A DNA stretch of 64,000 nucleotides from Halosolutus halophilus (GTDB taxonomy: Archaea > Halobacteriota > Halobacteria > Halobacteriales > Natrialbaceae). This document shows positions 25,373 to 34,059 of this stretch, piece after piece. The DNA is taken from contig NZ_CP094974.1 in the NCBI RefSeq assembly GCF_022869805.1, forward strand, positions 1-64,000. Direction: 5' to 3'. A program made the position numbers and the translations under genes. The notes below the pieces were generated by a model. That model did no database searches, was not told the DNA's origin, and saw nothing but the letters and a program-made list of their open reading frames with translations. How positions within the stretch are numbered: position 1 is the stretch's first letter; every line of letters begins with the position of its first letter.

Positions 25373-25531
25373 ATGATCGATTCGACGGACGAAGACGGAC
25401 CCGACTGTCACCGCTGTGGTGTGGCTGTCGCGTCGACGGGCGAACAGCGAGTCGTGAGCACGGTCGAGGACGGAGAGGCGATCCACACTCACTTCTGTAG
25501 CGACGATTGTCTGACGGCCTGGGAATCCTGA
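25373..25531 (+). CDS. Small zinc-finger protein (DUF7576-like)
   Basis: A 52-residue protein with cysteine pairs CHRC (about 12-15) and FCSDDC (about 42-46), separated by about 26 residues including HTHF. It is a treble-clef or MYM-like zinc knuckle. The ORF opens eight codons earlier, but ATG 25373 (MIDSTDEDGPDC) is preferred. The terminal CLTAWES recalls TRASH/MYM-type fingers that bind metals or proteins. The family number is from memory. It follows the DUF2267 gene by 87 nt in the same orientation. Confidence 0.7.
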   Translation: MIDSTDEDGPDCHRCGVAVASTGEQRVVSTVEDGEAIHTHFCSDDCLTAWES

Positions 25532-25630
25532 TCCGGACCTCGCCTTCCGTGGCCGCGAAACGACCACGGTGTGACGTGCATAACGTGCGATCGAACGACC
25601 GCGCTTTCGCGTCGGTCGCGCGTCCTGTGA

Positions 25631-26578
25631 CTACTCGTCGGCGACCGCCGTCCCGATCCCGTCGACCGGCCGGTCCGGCGTGACGTCGTCCATCTCCTCG
25701 GGCAGTCCGAGCTGGTAGCGATCGCCGTTCTCGCGGACGCTCGTGCGGCCGCGGTGGACGGAGACGTCGCCGTTCAGGTGGAGTCGGACGGCCTCCAGCA
25801 GGGCGTCGGCCTCCAGCGGCTGGCCGCGGCGTTTCATATCCTCGAGATCGGCGTCGTCCGGGACGTCGAACGCTCGCTGGGTGATGATCGGTCCCTGGTC
25901 CAGGTCGGTCGTGACGTAGTGGGCGGTGACGCCTGCGACGCGGACGCCCTCGTCGAGGGCCTGTCTGTAGGCCTCGGCACCGGGGAACGCCGGTAGCAGG
26001 GAGGGATGGACGTTGATGATGCGGTCCTCGTACCGGAAGACGACGTTGGGGGAGAGAATGCGCATGTAGCGCGCGAGGACGATCAGGTCGACGTCGTACT
26101 CGCCGAGCACCTCCAGCAGTCGCTCTTCGTTCTGTTGTCCGCCGTCGTCGCCGACGTCGTGGAACGGCACGTCGTAGTGCTCGGCCAGCGGCTGGAGGTC
26201 GTCGTGGTTGCCGATGACGACGCCGATGTCGGCCCCGAGGTCGTCGTTGGCCCAGGCCTCGAACAGCGCCTCGAGACAGTGACTCTCCTTCGTCACGAGG
26301 ACGGCGATTCGCTGGTGGTCCCGATCGGCCGGGAACCGAACCTGCACGTCGAGTCCGAGGTCGTCACCGAGGTCGTGGAGGTCCGCGCGTAGCGTTTCCT
26401 CGGTACAGACCATCTCCGAGGTATCCACGGCGAGATACATCCGGAAGACGCCGTCCCGGACCGCCTGGTCTAAGTCCTCGATGTTGATCCCGCGCTCGAA
26501 CAGGAGGCTCGTGACGCGAGCGATCAGTCCGGTGTCGTCGTCCCCGATGACCGTGATTTCGGTCAGGTCAGTCGTCAT
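25631..26578 (-). CDS. purU: Formyltetrahydrofolate deformylase
   Basis: A 315-residue enzyme that hydrolyses 10-formyl-THF to formate and THF. An N-terminal ACT domain (about 6-80, ITVIGDDDTGLIARVTSLLF) is followed by the formyltransferase domain. That domain includes KESHCLEALFEAW, GVVIGNHDDL, INVHPSLLPAFPGAEAY (catalytic His) and HYVTTDLDQGPIITQ (catalytic Asp). The C-terminal 40 residues beyond the usual end (VHRGRTSVRENGDRYQLGLP, then an acidic tail) are an extension. In an organism with formate dehydrogenase in the same region it may feed or balance the formate/C1 pool; this link is inference. Confidence 0.93.
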   Translation of the reverse strand: MTTDLTEITVIGDDDTGLIARVTSLLFERGINIEDLDQAVRDGVFRMYLAVDTSEMVCTEETLRADLHDLGDDLGLDVQVRFPADRDHQRIAVLVTKESHCLEALFEAWANDDLGADIGVVIGNHDDLQPLAEHYDVPFHDVGDDGGQQNEERLLEVLGEYDVDLIVLARYMRILSPNVVFRYEDRIINVHPSLLPAFPGAEAYRQALDEGVRVAGVTAHYVTTDLDQGPIITQRAFDVPDDADLEDMKRRGQPLEADALLEAVRLHLNGDVSVHRGRTSVRENGDRYQLGLPEEMDDVTPDRPVDGIGTAVADE

Positions 26579-26906
26579 CCCGCCACCTCCGCTCGAGCGA
26601 ATGTCGATCCATCAGTACGGCACCAGTCTACCGGCGGCTAAAAGTCCTGCTTTCCGTGGACGCGTGTGAGAACGATGGACATCACCCCTCGATCGGCCAG
26701 TCGAGCGGAGACGAACCGCCGACCTCGACGACTACCCTGGCCGTTCGGGACCGCTATCGCGGCCTCGTCGACCGTATTCGTCGCGTCGATCCGCCCGTGA
26801 TCGCGGACCGCGTCCGGTCGCGGCAGGGGTCCGCCGTGTCTGACGTACGCATGACGATCGATGTCTGACATCCGGATGACTTCTCCCCCTCCCACGTCTC
26901 CCGATC
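26579..26906. other. Intergenic stretch between purU and the HalOD1 gene
   Basis: About 330 nt. Several overlapping frames of 70-85 codons exist on both strands (for example 26638-26895 on the minus strand and 26656-26868 on the plus strand). None has convincing protein character, and each opposes another of similar quality. Nothing else is recognised here apart from the promoter at its right end. Confidence 0.4.
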
Positions 26907-26916
26907 GATATATTTT
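26907..26916 (+). promoter_or_regulatory. TATA box upstream of the HalOD1 gene
   Basis: GATATATTTT in GC-rich surroundings, about 100 nt before the preferred ATG (27018) and 39 nt before an upstream ATG (26955). The AT-rich neighbourhood continues to about 26960. Confidence 0.5.
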
Positions 26917-27017
26917 CGTCGTACAAATGCGTGCAAAATGTCTGACAGGGTTTTATGACTTCGACTGTGGTGGACCTTTGTGTCACGTTGCGTGACGATC
27001 TCTGCACGGTGAACACA

Positions 27018-27332
27018 ATGACTGCAACACGAACGAACCACGGCGGAGCTGGGATCGACCCCGAGATGGAGACGGCAGTCGTCGCCCACGACTGGGAGAA
27101 CGACACGTCGCTGTCTACGACCATCGTCTCGACCATTGCCGACCTCTCGGGGCGGGACCCGGCGGAACTCGATCGACTCTACGACCGGATCGATCCGGAC
27201 AGCCTCGAGACGATCTTCGAACCTGCGAACGGGAGTACTCACCGGAACGGCGGTCGCGTCTCGTTTCGGCTGGACGCATACTCGATTACGGTGCACGCGA
27301 GCGGAACCGTCGTCGTTACGAAAGCGGGGTAA
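27018..27332 (+). CDS. HalOD1 output domain protein
   Basis: A 104-residue protein built around the HalOD1 domain. LSTTIVSTIADLSGRDPAEL and DRLYDRIDPDSLETIFEPAN give the helical half, and GRVSFRLDAYSITVHASGTV the beta half. HalOD1 is a haloarchaeal output domain often attached to response regulators; here it is stand-alone. The frame is open to ATG 26955, but the 21 extra residues are cysteine-rich and atypical, so 27018 (MTATRTNHGG) is preferred. Probably a small signalling adaptor or output module; its partner is unknown. Confidence 0.85.
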   Translation: MTATRTNHGGAGIDPEMETAVVAHDWENDTSLSTTIVSTIADLSGRDPAELDRLYDRIDPDSLETIFEPANGSTHRNGGRVSFRLDAYSITVHASGTVVVTKAG

Positions 27333-27588
27333 CCGATCCGCGAGCCGCGCGTGGCGGTCGACGCGTCGTCCGACTGATAGCCTGGATGCGATCGACGACC
27401 AGTCGCGCGACCCGAACTGAGCGGTGATCGGCCCGATAGCGATCTTCTCGGACGCTGCCGACGCGTACTCGCCAGTAGAGCCCGCCGTCGCCGTTCCAGA
27501 CGATCGGATCCAGCGGATCCGCGTCGCTCACCCGGACTCGCGGTCGCCGTCGGGCGATATCCGAATCGTTTTGCACACGTGTCGAGTA

Positions 27589-27969
27589 ATGGGACTCGTG
27601 AGCAAGATTCGCCCCGAGGATCTGGACGAGAAGCTCTCGAACGGTGACTCGCCGTACGTTCTCGACATTCGACCCCGTGACGCGTACCAGCGGGATCGCA
27701 TCGACGGGAGTCACAACGTCCCGGTTTACGGCCAGTTGCGACGGGGCGACGAGGACGAGTTCCGTCGATCGCTCGCGGACGTTCCCGACGACGCGACCGT
27801 CGTCACGGTCTGCAAGGCAGGAATCGTCGCACGCCGCGCGACGGCGGTACTCGAAGAAGAGGGGTACGACGCTGCGACGCTGGCCGGCGGCATGCGGGGC
27901 TGGAACGGGTACCAGAATGGATCGATCGGCTACCGCGTGGCGTCCGTGCTCGGTCGACTCCTCCCCTGA
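27589..27969 (+). CDS. Rhodanese-like sulfurtransferase
   Basis: A 126-residue single rhodanese domain. LDIRPRDAYQRDRIDGSHNVP (about 25-45) is the CH2A-like region, and the active-site loop is VTVCKAGIVARRA with C75. GGMRGWNGY is the usual C-terminal motif. The extra C-terminal helix (SIGYRVASVLGRLLP) may be amphipathic. ATG 27589 (MGLVSKIRPEDLDE) fits the family; the 55 open codons upstream do not. Rhodaneses transfer sulfane sulfur, for example in thiolation reactions. It precedes purS-purQ by 76 nt but is functionally unrelated as far as can be seen. Confidence 0.9.
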   Translation: MGLVSKIRPEDLDEKLSNGDSPYVLDIRPRDAYQRDRIDGSHNVPVYGQLRRGDEDEFRRSLADVPDDATVVTVCKAGIVARRATAVLEEEGYDAATLAGGMRGWNGYQNGSIGYRVASVLGRLLP

Positions 27970-28045
27970 CGACCGGATATCCACGTACGTGCATTACACC
28001 GCAAAGCCGAAAGCGTTTTTGAGCACGGATACGGGATTCAATGTA

Positions 28046-28297
28046 ATGACCGCCTACACCGCGACGGTGACGGTTCGACTCAAACGCGGCGTTCTGGATC
28101 CCGAGGCCGAGACCACGAAACAGGCCCTAGAGCGCCTCGGCTTCGAACTCGAGGCCCTCCGGTCGGCCGATCGATTCGAGGTCGACCTCGACGCGACCTC
28201 CGCGGAGGCCGCCCGCGAACGTGCGAGCGAGATGGCAGAACGGCTGCTCGCGAATCCGACCATCCACGACTACGACGTGGAGGTCGACGAACGGTAG
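28046..28297 (+). CDS. purS: Phosphoribosylformylglycinamidine synthase subunit PurS
   Basis: An 83-residue PurS subunit which with PurQ and PurL makes formylglycinamidine ribonucleotide. TATVTVRLKRGVLDPEAETT and KQALERLGFELEALRSADRF are the family core, and ANPTIHDYDVEVDE closes it. It is translationally linked to purQ: the TAG at 28295-28297 is immediately followed by the purQ ATG. PurL is not in the window. The TATA-like AAAGCGTTTTTGA region lies about 25-40 nt upstream. Confidence 0.96.
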   Translation: MTAYTATVTVRLKRGVLDPEAETTKQALERLGFELEALRSADRFEVDLDATSAEAARERASEMAERLLANPTIHDYDVEVDER

Positions 28298-28984
28298 ATG
28301 ACGGTCGCAATACTCAGATTCGGCGGCTCGAACTGCGATCGCGACGCCGAGCGCGCGCTCGAACACCTCGGGATCGACGCCGAGATCGTCTGGCACGAGG
28401 ACGGCCTGCCCGCAGAGACGACGGGCATCCTGCTTCCCGGTGGCTTCTCCTACGGCGACTACCTCCGGGCGGGGGCGATGGCCGCTCGATCGCCGATCAT
28501 GGCCGAGGTCCGCGAGGCCGCCGCCGACGGCGTCCCCGTCCTCGGGGTCTGTAACGGGGCCCAGATCGGCTGCGAGTCGGGACTGACCGAGGGCGCGTTC
28601 ACCACCAACGAGAGCGCCCGCTTCCAGTGTGAACGCGTCTTCCTCCGCGTCGAGCGGGACGACACGCCCTGGACCGACGCCTACGAGGAGGGAGCGGTCA
28701 TCGAGGTGCCGATCGCCCACGGCGAAGGCCGGTACGAGATCGACGACGATCGGCTGGCCGAACTCGAGGACGACGATCGGATCCTCTTTCGGTACTGTGA
28801 CGAGACCGGCGAGACTGGCCCGGACGCGAACCCGAACGGCTCGAAACACGACGTCGCGGGCATCCTCGGCGAGACCGACTCCGTCGCGGTCCTGATGCCC
28901 CACCCCGAACGCGCGACGCTGCCGGACGTCGGATCCACGGACGGACAGGGCGTCCTCCGTGGCTTCGAGTCGACTCGACGATGA
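28298..28984 (+). CDS. purQ: Phosphoribosylformylglycinamidine synthase subunit PurQ
   Basis: A 228-residue class I glutamine amidotransferase that supplies ammonia to PurL. The nucleophile is C85 in VLGVCNGAQIG, and the His-Glu pair is in LMPHPERATLP. N-terminal VAILRFGGSNCDRDAERAL and GGFSYGDYLRAGAMAARS are PurQ hallmarks. Directly adjacent to purS with no gap, so it belongs to the same operon. A small GTG-started frame overlaps its 3' end. Confidence 0.97.
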   Translation: MTVAILRFGGSNCDRDAERALEHLGIDAEIVWHEDGLPAETTGILLPGGFSYGDYLRAGAMAARSPIMAEVREAAADGVPVLGVCNGAQIGCESGLTEGAFTTNESARFQCERVFLRVERDDTPWTDAYEEGAVIEVPIAHGEGRYEIDDDRLAELEDDDRILFRYCDETGETGPDANPNGSKHDVAGILGETDSVAVLMPHPERATLPDVGSTDGQGVLRGFESTRR

Positions 28985-29108
28985 GTCCCTCGTGGCGCGA
29001 CTGGTCGAATTCGCCCTCGAGTCTGATCGCACGGAGCGCGCCGACGTCGAATCGGTTCGATCGGGGGTCGCCGGGACGGAGACGAGCGAGGGATCGGGTC
29101 GGTCCTGA
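28959..29108 (+). CDS. Possible small protein overlapping the purQ 3' end
   Basis: A GTG-started frame of 49 residues: MASSRLDDESLVARLVEFAL, then ESDRTERADVESVRSGVAG and an acidic tail. It overlaps purQ by 26 nt. The composition (Asp/Glu/Val/Leu, helical) is that of a real haloarchaeal protein, and the overlap suggests translational coupling in the purSQ operon. A hairpin (29109-29123) follows the stop immediately. No family is recognised with certainty. Confidence 0.45.
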   Translation: MASSRLDDESLVARLVEFALESDRTERADVESVRSGVAGTETSEGSGRS

Positions 29109-29123
29109 GGCCCCGACGGGGCC
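29109..29123 (+). terminator. Hairpin after the purSQ operon
   Basis: GGCCCC (29109-29114), loop GAC, GGGGCC (29118-29123): a perfect 6-bp GC stem directly after the TGA of the small overlapping frame. No T-tract follows, so termination is only suggested by position. Confidence 0.3.
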
Positions 29124-29201
29124 CGGTTCGGAGTGGGCACCCGAGGGGCGCGGGCCGTCCGATTTCGGAACGCTTGTTGCTGATTGTCGGAACTAGTGAC
29201 T

Positions 29202-30359
29202 GTGAGCCGTGCTCGACTCTTCGCATCCCTCTGTGGACTCGTCTTTCTCCTCAATCTCGCCAGAATCATCTTCGCACCGCTCCTGAACGTGTTTATCGAG
29301 GAGTTCGCGATCGGCGAGGCGACTGCTGGACTCATCGTGACCCTCGCGTGGGTCGGCAGCGCGTCCCTTCGGCTCCCCACCGGGTGGCTGCTCACGAAAG
29401 TCCCGCGATACTACGTGGTGGTCGGGTCCGGAGCGATCCTCACGGGGTCTGCCGCGCTCGCCGCGACCTCGACGACGGTTCCACACCTCATGATCGGAGC
29501 CTTCCTCATGGGTCTCGCCTCCGGCGTCTACTTCGTCTCGGCGAATCCGCTCCTGAGCGAACTGTACCCCGAACGCGTCGGACGCGTCGTGGGGATCCAC
29601 GGGGCCGCCAGTCAGATCGCCGCGGTGATCGCCGCCCCGTTCGTCTTGCTCACGCTCCTGATCGACTGGCGACTCTCGCTGTGGGCGATCGCCGCCGGTG
29701 CGGCGGTGGTGACGGCCTACACGTGGCTCGCCGCGAGGCGAACCGAGATGCCGACGGCGGGGCAGTCCGATCGCGACTTCGTCGCCGGCGCGCTGTCGGA
29801 GTGGCGGCTCATCGTGACGGCGCTGGCGATCGTCGGCGCGGCGTCGTTCGTCTGGCAGGGCGTGTTCAACTTCTACGAACTGTACATGCAGTCGAAGGGA
29901 CTCTCCGACCGGGCGGCGGGGACGATGCTCACGATAGTCTTCGCCGCCGGCGTTCCCGCGTTCTTCTTCGGCGGCGACCTGGCCGACAGGTTCCCGCAGG
30001 TCCCGTACCTGCTCGGGATCGTCGGGATGTTCTCCGCGAGCCTGCTCGCCTTGACGATGATCGACAGTCTGGTCGCACTCGTCGCGATCAGCGCGGTCAT
30101 CGGCTTCGTCATTCACGCGCTGTTCCCCGCTACCGACACGTACCTCCTCGATACGCTCCCGGATTCGACCCGGGGGAGCGCCTACGCGGTGTTCAGTTCG
30201 ATCTGGATGCTCACCCAGGCGATCGGCTCGTCCGTCCTCGGCCTGTTCATCGAACGCGACTACTCCTACGACGCGGTGTTCGCCAGCGCCGCACTCCTTC
30301 TGGGTGCGATGATCGTCGTTCTCGTCCTCCTCGAACGGACGGGACGGTTGCCGAGTTGA
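29202..30359 (+). CDS. MFS transporter
   Basis: A 385-residue major facilitator with about 12 membrane helices, in two halves split near residue 190 (the RRTEMPTAGQSDRDF loop). The first helix is LFASLCGLVFLLNLARIIFA. The loop 2-3 motif is GSASLRLPTGWLLTKVPRY. Loop 8-9 contains FGGDLADRFPQVP. The substrate is unknown; NarK/NNP-like or sugar-phosphate-like features are absent, and it resembles general CynX/antiporter-type MFS proteins. The start is uncertain: GTG at 29202 (MSRARLF), GTG 29196 or TTG 29184. A single TTTCGGAAC lies at 29163-29171. Confidence 0.85.
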   Translation: MSRARLFASLCGLVFLLNLARIIFAPLLNVFIEEFAIGEATAGLIVTLAWVGSASLRLPTGWLLTKVPRYYVVVGSGAILTGSAALAATSTTVPHLMIGAFLMGLASGVYFVSANPLLSELYPERVGRVVGIHGAASQIAAVIAAPFVLLTLLIDWRLSLWAIAAGAAVVTAYTWLAARRTEMPTAGQSDRDFVAGALSEWRLIVTALAIVGAASFVWQGVFNFYELYMQSKGLSDRAAGTMLTIVFAAGVPAFFFGGDLADRFPQVPYLLGIVGMFSASLLALTMIDSLVALVAISAVIGFVIHALFPATDTYLLDTLPDSTRGSAYAVFSSIWMLTQAIGSSVLGLFIERDYSYDAVFASAALLLGAMIVVLVLLERTGRLPS

Positions 30360-30437
30360 TCCGTCGAAATTCGCCGATCGGCGCTCGGCGATCGTCGCGG
30401 CGAGGCAAAAGACGCTCCGCCGGTGACCGGGGCCCGT

Positions 30438-31538
30438 CTACCGCGTCAGCGGCTGGTTGAAACTCCGCTCGCGCTCCATCACGACCTCCCACGTCCGCTC
30501 GCAGTCACAGGAGACCTGCTCGAACACGGAGGGGTCCTGGCGGAGATCGAAGTCCTTGATCGCCTTCTGGACGAGGTCGTCGCACTCCCCGCAGTTGTGC
30601 GGCCCCCGATCGGAGCCGTGGCCGACCGGATCGGAGACGACGATGGCGTCGACGTCGGCGGTTTCCTCGAGGACGTGGGCGACCGACCAGAGCCACGGCG
30701 GCCGGTAGCCGTCGTTGAAGTAGAGTTCGTCGACCATGGTGTAGCGCTGAACGTTACACGGGTTCATCGAGACGGTGTGACAGCCCGCGACGTCGGCACA
30801 GCGCTCGATCGAGGAGCGCATGTCCTCGACCGCCTCGGATTCGGTGAGGAAGGGCGGCTTCATCAGGAGGTAGGCCTTGATCCCCGCCTCGGCGTCGCTG
30901 CCCGCGTCCGCGTCGGCTGCTGCGGCCTCCGCGCAGGCGTCTTCGAAGTCCGCGAAGTCGAAGTACTTGTTCACGCAGTCGTGGCGCACGCGATCGGTCG
31001 CCGTCTCGAGGCCGATCGCGACGTCGGTGTCGATCCCGCGTCCGGTGAAGTCCCCGATCTTCTCCCGGTCGACGAAGTCGGGCAGGGACTCGACGACCAT
31101 CCGCTCGCGGTCGGCGAAGGTCTCCCCGATCGCCCGACGGGTCTCCGCGCCGACCTCGCGCTCGTCGAGGAAGGAGCCGGAGGTGTAGATCTTGATGAGA
31201 TCGGCTTGCTCGTCTGCATTTTCCGCTTCGTGGTCGAGACAGACGTCGATCTGGTCCATCAGGGCCTCGTGGCTGACGCTCCCGCCGTCGACGCTCTCGG
31301 CGACGTAGCCACACATCGTACAGCCGCCGGCGCGGGCCCAGCGACAGCCGCCCGTGTTGAGAATGATCGTCAGGCTCCGTTTGACCCCGGTCGGCGTGTT
31401 GTCCTCGTCGAGCCAGACGCGGGTCGGCTCGTGGGGATCGTAGCTCGCCTCCTTGCGCGAGCGGATCTCCCGCATCACCTGGTTGTGGGCGTCCATGCCC
31501 TTGCCCTGCTCGTAGACCTCGGGCGTGGGTTTACTCAT
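30438..31538 (-). CDS. Archaeosine synthase radical SAM subunit RaSEA
   Basis: A 366-residue radical SAM protein of the COG1244/Elp3-like group. The cluster cysteines are C65, C73 and C76 (GGCRWARAGGCTMCGY), the CX7CX2C arrangement of RaSEA. DLIKIYTSGSFLDEREVG and DTDVAIGLETATDRVRHDCV, then HTVSMNPCNVQRYTMVDELY, are typical. In archaea RaSEA acts with ArcS to convert the lysine-modified preQ0 base to archaeosine at tRNA position 15. ArcS is encoded in this same window at 61053-62810. The start at 31538 (MSKPTPEVYEQGKGMD) is preferred to an ATG four codons upstream. Confidence 0.9.
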   Translation of the reverse strand: MSKPTPEVYEQGKGMDAHNQVMREIRSRKEASYDPHEPTRVWLDEDNTPTGVKRSLTIILNTGGCRWARAGGCTMCGYVAESVDGGSVSHEALMDQIDVCLDHEAENADEQADLIKIYTSGSFLDEREVGAETRRAIGETFADRERMVVESLPDFVDREKIGDFTGRGIDTDVAIGLETATDRVRHDCVNKYFDFADFEDACAEAAAADADAGSDAEAGIKAYLLMKPPFLTESEAVEDMRSSIERCADVAGCHTVSMNPCNVQRYTMVDELYFNDGYRPPWLWSVAHVLEETADVDAIVVSDPVGHGSDRGPHNCGECDDLVQKAIKDFDLRQDPSVFEQVSCDCERTWEVVMERERSFNQPLTR

Positions 31539-31718
31539 TGTACGGGGCAAGCGGTCCAGCGCGTAAAGCGCCTTCGTCTGGCCACGATCGCGCCACTCGC
31601 GGGGTCGAGGGCCAACAGAAGCGCGACTCGCTAGTCGCCCGGTTCGATGAGCGAACTCGATCGTCCCCGTTCGAGGACCGGGCTCGATCGTAATCTCTGG
31701 TACGCCGGGGCTGGCCCC

Positions 31719-31910
31719 TCACTCGAGACGCATCTCTCTGGTCTCGACGGCGTTGCAGGTCGGACAGGCGAACTGGTACCGGACGCGGCTTCCGGCGGCG
31801 GTGACGCGCCAGCCGCCGTCCTCGACGACGTAGCCACACTCCCCACAGCGGGCGTCCGACGCGTCGAACTTCGTCCGGAAGCGCTCGAACGGCGATCGGC
31901 GGATAGACAT
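31719..31910 (-). CDS. HVO_0649-type zinc finger microprotein
   Basis: A 63-residue protein with two CxxC knuckles, C22/C25 (RCGECGY) and C49/C52 (ACPTCNA), and a basic N-terminus (MSIRRSPFERFRTKFD). It matches the pattern I remember for the HVO_0649 family of haloarchaeal zinc fingers: FxxFRxxFDxSxxxCxxCGYxxxxGxWxxxxxGxxVxYxxxCPxC. AT-rich DNA just upstream (31911-31930 on the plus strand) likely holds its TATA box. A nucleic-acid or protein-binding role is inferred only from the fold. Confidence 0.75.
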   Translation of the reverse strand: MSIRRSPFERFRTKFDASDARCGECGYVVEDGGWRVTAAGSRVRYQFACPTCNAVETREMRLE

Positions 31911-32007
31911 ATGTTATCATATAACGTATGGCAGTATAACAATCGGGGTGGATCGACCGGGCCGAGGTGGGGCGTCTGGGGATGCCCCGTCGCTCGAATC
32001 ACCGTGG

Positions 32008-32017
32008 TTCTTTAGGG
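32008..32017 (+). promoter_or_regulatory. TATA-like box of the LOV-Bat regulator
   Basis: TTCTTTAGGG lies 22-31 nt before the ATG at 32039, fitting a leaderless transcript. The HTH_10 regulator at 41813 has the same TTTAGGG core at a similar distance. Confidence 0.45.
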
Positions 32018-32038
32018 ATGCCCTTCCTATGTAGGCTT

Positions 32039-33925
32039 ATGGACACTGTCGACGCGGGAGGCGGCGGGACGGACGCGACGGCAGCGACTGCTCTTGCACA
32101 CGTCGTCGACCCCATCGTGGCGATCGCCGACGGGACGATCACGTACGCGAACGCGGCGGCCCGGGAGGCGTTCGACCTGTCGGCGGCCGACGACGGGACC
32201 GGTGAGAACGGAACGGGTCGCTGGGACGCGTCGTCCGCGTTCGCCCCCTTCTGGGACGCTCTCGAGGCGGCGATCGTGGAGACGACGGTCGGGACCGCTC
32301 GCGACGTCTCGATCGACCACGACCAGTACGACGCCCGCGTTCACAGGGGGGACGACGGGGTGACGATTACCTTCGAGTCCGCGGCGGACGACGAGACGCC
32401 GACGAGCGATCGCGCCGTCAAAGACCGGGCGATCAACGAGGCGCCGGTCGGGATCTCGATCTCCGATCCCGATCGCCCCGACAACCCGCTGGTCTACATC
32501 AACGACGCCTACGAGGAGTTGACCGGCTACGGCTTCGACGAGGTGGTCGGTCGGAACTGTCGGCTCCTGCAGGGCGAAGAGTCGGATCCCGACGCGATCG
32601 CCGAGATGCGGGCGGCGATCGACGGCGAGCGGCCCGTCACCGTCGAACTGAAGAACTACCGGAAGGACGGCACCGAGTTCTGGAACGAGGTGACGATCGC
32701 GCCCGTCCGCGACGACGCGGGCGAGGTCACCAACTACGTCGGCTTCCAGAACGACGTCACGGCGCGCAAAGAGGCCGAACTCGCACTCGAACGCCGGACC
32801 GAGGAACTCGAGTACATCCTCGATCGGGTGGAGGGGCTGATCCAGGACGTCACGGACGTCGTCGCGGGGTCGACCTCGCGATCGGAACTCGAGGCCGCGG
32901 TCTGTGACCGGATCGCCGCCGAGGCGGCCTACGACGGCGCGTGGATCGGGGAACGGAACCCGGCGATCGGGACGATCGAGGTGCGATCGAGCGCCGGCGT
33001 CGACCCCGACGACGTGTCGGCCGACGCGGATCATCCGGCCGCGGAGACGCTCGGGGCGAACGAGGCCACCGTGGGGACGGCCGGCGGGACGACCCACGCG
33101 GCGTTCCCGCTGACCTACAACGGCATCGAGTACGGCGTGTTGACGGTCTGTACGGACCGCGATCGTCCCGTCGACGAGCGGGAGGCGGTCATCCTCTCGG
33201 CGCTGGCCCGCGCCGTCGCGAGCGGCGTCAACGCACGCGAAACGAGCCGTATGCTCGCGACGGACGCCGTCGTCGCCGTCGACCTCGAACTCACCGATCG
33301 ATCGGTCGCGCCGGTCGCCGTTTCGGCCGCAACCGGGAGTCACCTGGAGTATCGCCGATCGGTCCACCGCACCGGCGACGAGACGGCGTCGCTGTTTACG
33401 GCCACCGGTGTCAGTGCTGCGGATCTCACCGCGGCCGCGGACGACCTTTCGGGGGTCGACCTCGACGTGCTCGTCGAGCGCGACGAGGCCGACGGCTGCC
33501 TGGTCGAGTTGACCGGCGACGACGACCTCGTCGGGTGGCTCTCCGAACGCGGCGTCCGGACGCAGGCGATCGAGAGCGAGGACGGCCGCGCCCGACTGAC
33601 CCTCGAGATCCCCCGATCGGCCAACGTGCGATCGATCGTCGAGGCCGTCGAGGACCGGTACGAGGGGACCGACGTCATCTCGTTCCAGCAGCGGGAACGC
33701 GAGGGTGAGACCCGCCAGGAGTTCGCGGCCCGCCTGGAGGAGCAGTTCACCGATCGGCAGTTCGGCGCGTTACAGCGGGCCTATCTCGGCGGGTACTTCG
33801 AGTGGCCCCGCCCGACGACCGGCGAGGAACTGGCCCAGACGATGGGCGTCTCCCGGCCGACCTTCCACGAACACCTCCGGACGGCCGAGGCCAAACTGTG
33901 CCGGGCGTTCTTCGGGGACGAGTGA
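32039..33925 (+). CDS. LOV/PAS-GAF bacterio-opsin-activator-type regulator
   Basis: A 628-residue cytoplasmic regulator. Domains in order are an N-terminal degenerate PAS (about 20-115), a LOV-type PAS (about 130-245), a GAF domain (about 285-420), the Bat-associated beta domain (about 425-560) and a C-terminal HTH_10 (about 570-625, TDRQFGALQRAYLGGYFEWP). The LOV domain carries GRNCRLLQG at 171-179, with C174 at the flavin-adduct position, so blue-light sensing with FMN is likely. Bat-like proteins regulate bop and carotenoid genes in Halobacterium, but no bop gene is seen here. Targets are unknown. Confidence 0.9.
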   Translation: MDTVDAGGGGTDATAATALAHVVDPIVAIADGTITYANAAAREAFDLSAADDGTGENGTGRWDASSAFAPFWDALEAAIVETTVGTARDVSIDHDQYDARVHRGDDGVTITFESAADDETPTSDRAVKDRAINEAPVGISISDPDRPDNPLVYINDAYEELTGYGFDEVVGRNCRLLQGEESDPDAIAEMRAAIDGERPVTVELKNYRKDGTEFWNEVTIAPVRDDAGEVTNYVGFQNDVTARKEAELALERRTEELEYILDRVEGLIQDVTDVVAGSTSRSELEAAVCDRIAAEAAYDGAWIGERNPAIGTIEVRSSAGVDPDDVSADADHPAAETLGANEATVGTAGGTTHAAFPLTYNGIEYGVLTVCTDRDRPVDEREAVILSALARAVASGVNARETSRMLATDAVVAVDLELTDRSVAPVAVSAATGSHLEYRRSVHRTGDETASLFTATGVSAADLTAAADDLSGVDLDVLVERDEADGCLVELTGDDDLVGWLSERGVRTQAIESEDGRARLTLEIPRSANVRSIVEAVEDRYEGTDVISFQQREREGETRQEFAARLEEQFTDRQFGALQRAYLGGYFEWPRPTTGEELAQTMGVSRPTFHEHLRTAEAKLCRAFFGDE

Positions 33926-34059
33926 GTTGCCCGCTCGACCCCGGTCCGCTTTTCGGAGGCGCTGTAACCCGTTGAACGGCTCCTTAACAGGGTGTAGTCG
34001 CCTCTTAGAGGAAAAGACGGTCGCCCCCGTTTATGTATCCCGACGTGGCAGCCGGGTTC

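Noticed and set aside
26638-26895. 85-codon minus-strand frame between purU and the HalOD1 gene
   Set aside because: Opposed by a similar plus-strand frame; neither shows clear coding bias or recognisable motifs.
29163-29171. TTTCGGAAC upstream of the MFS gene as a member of the orc/polB regulon
   Set aside because: It is a single copy without the tandem arrangement and without the 13-nt spacing to a TATA-like box; probably chance.
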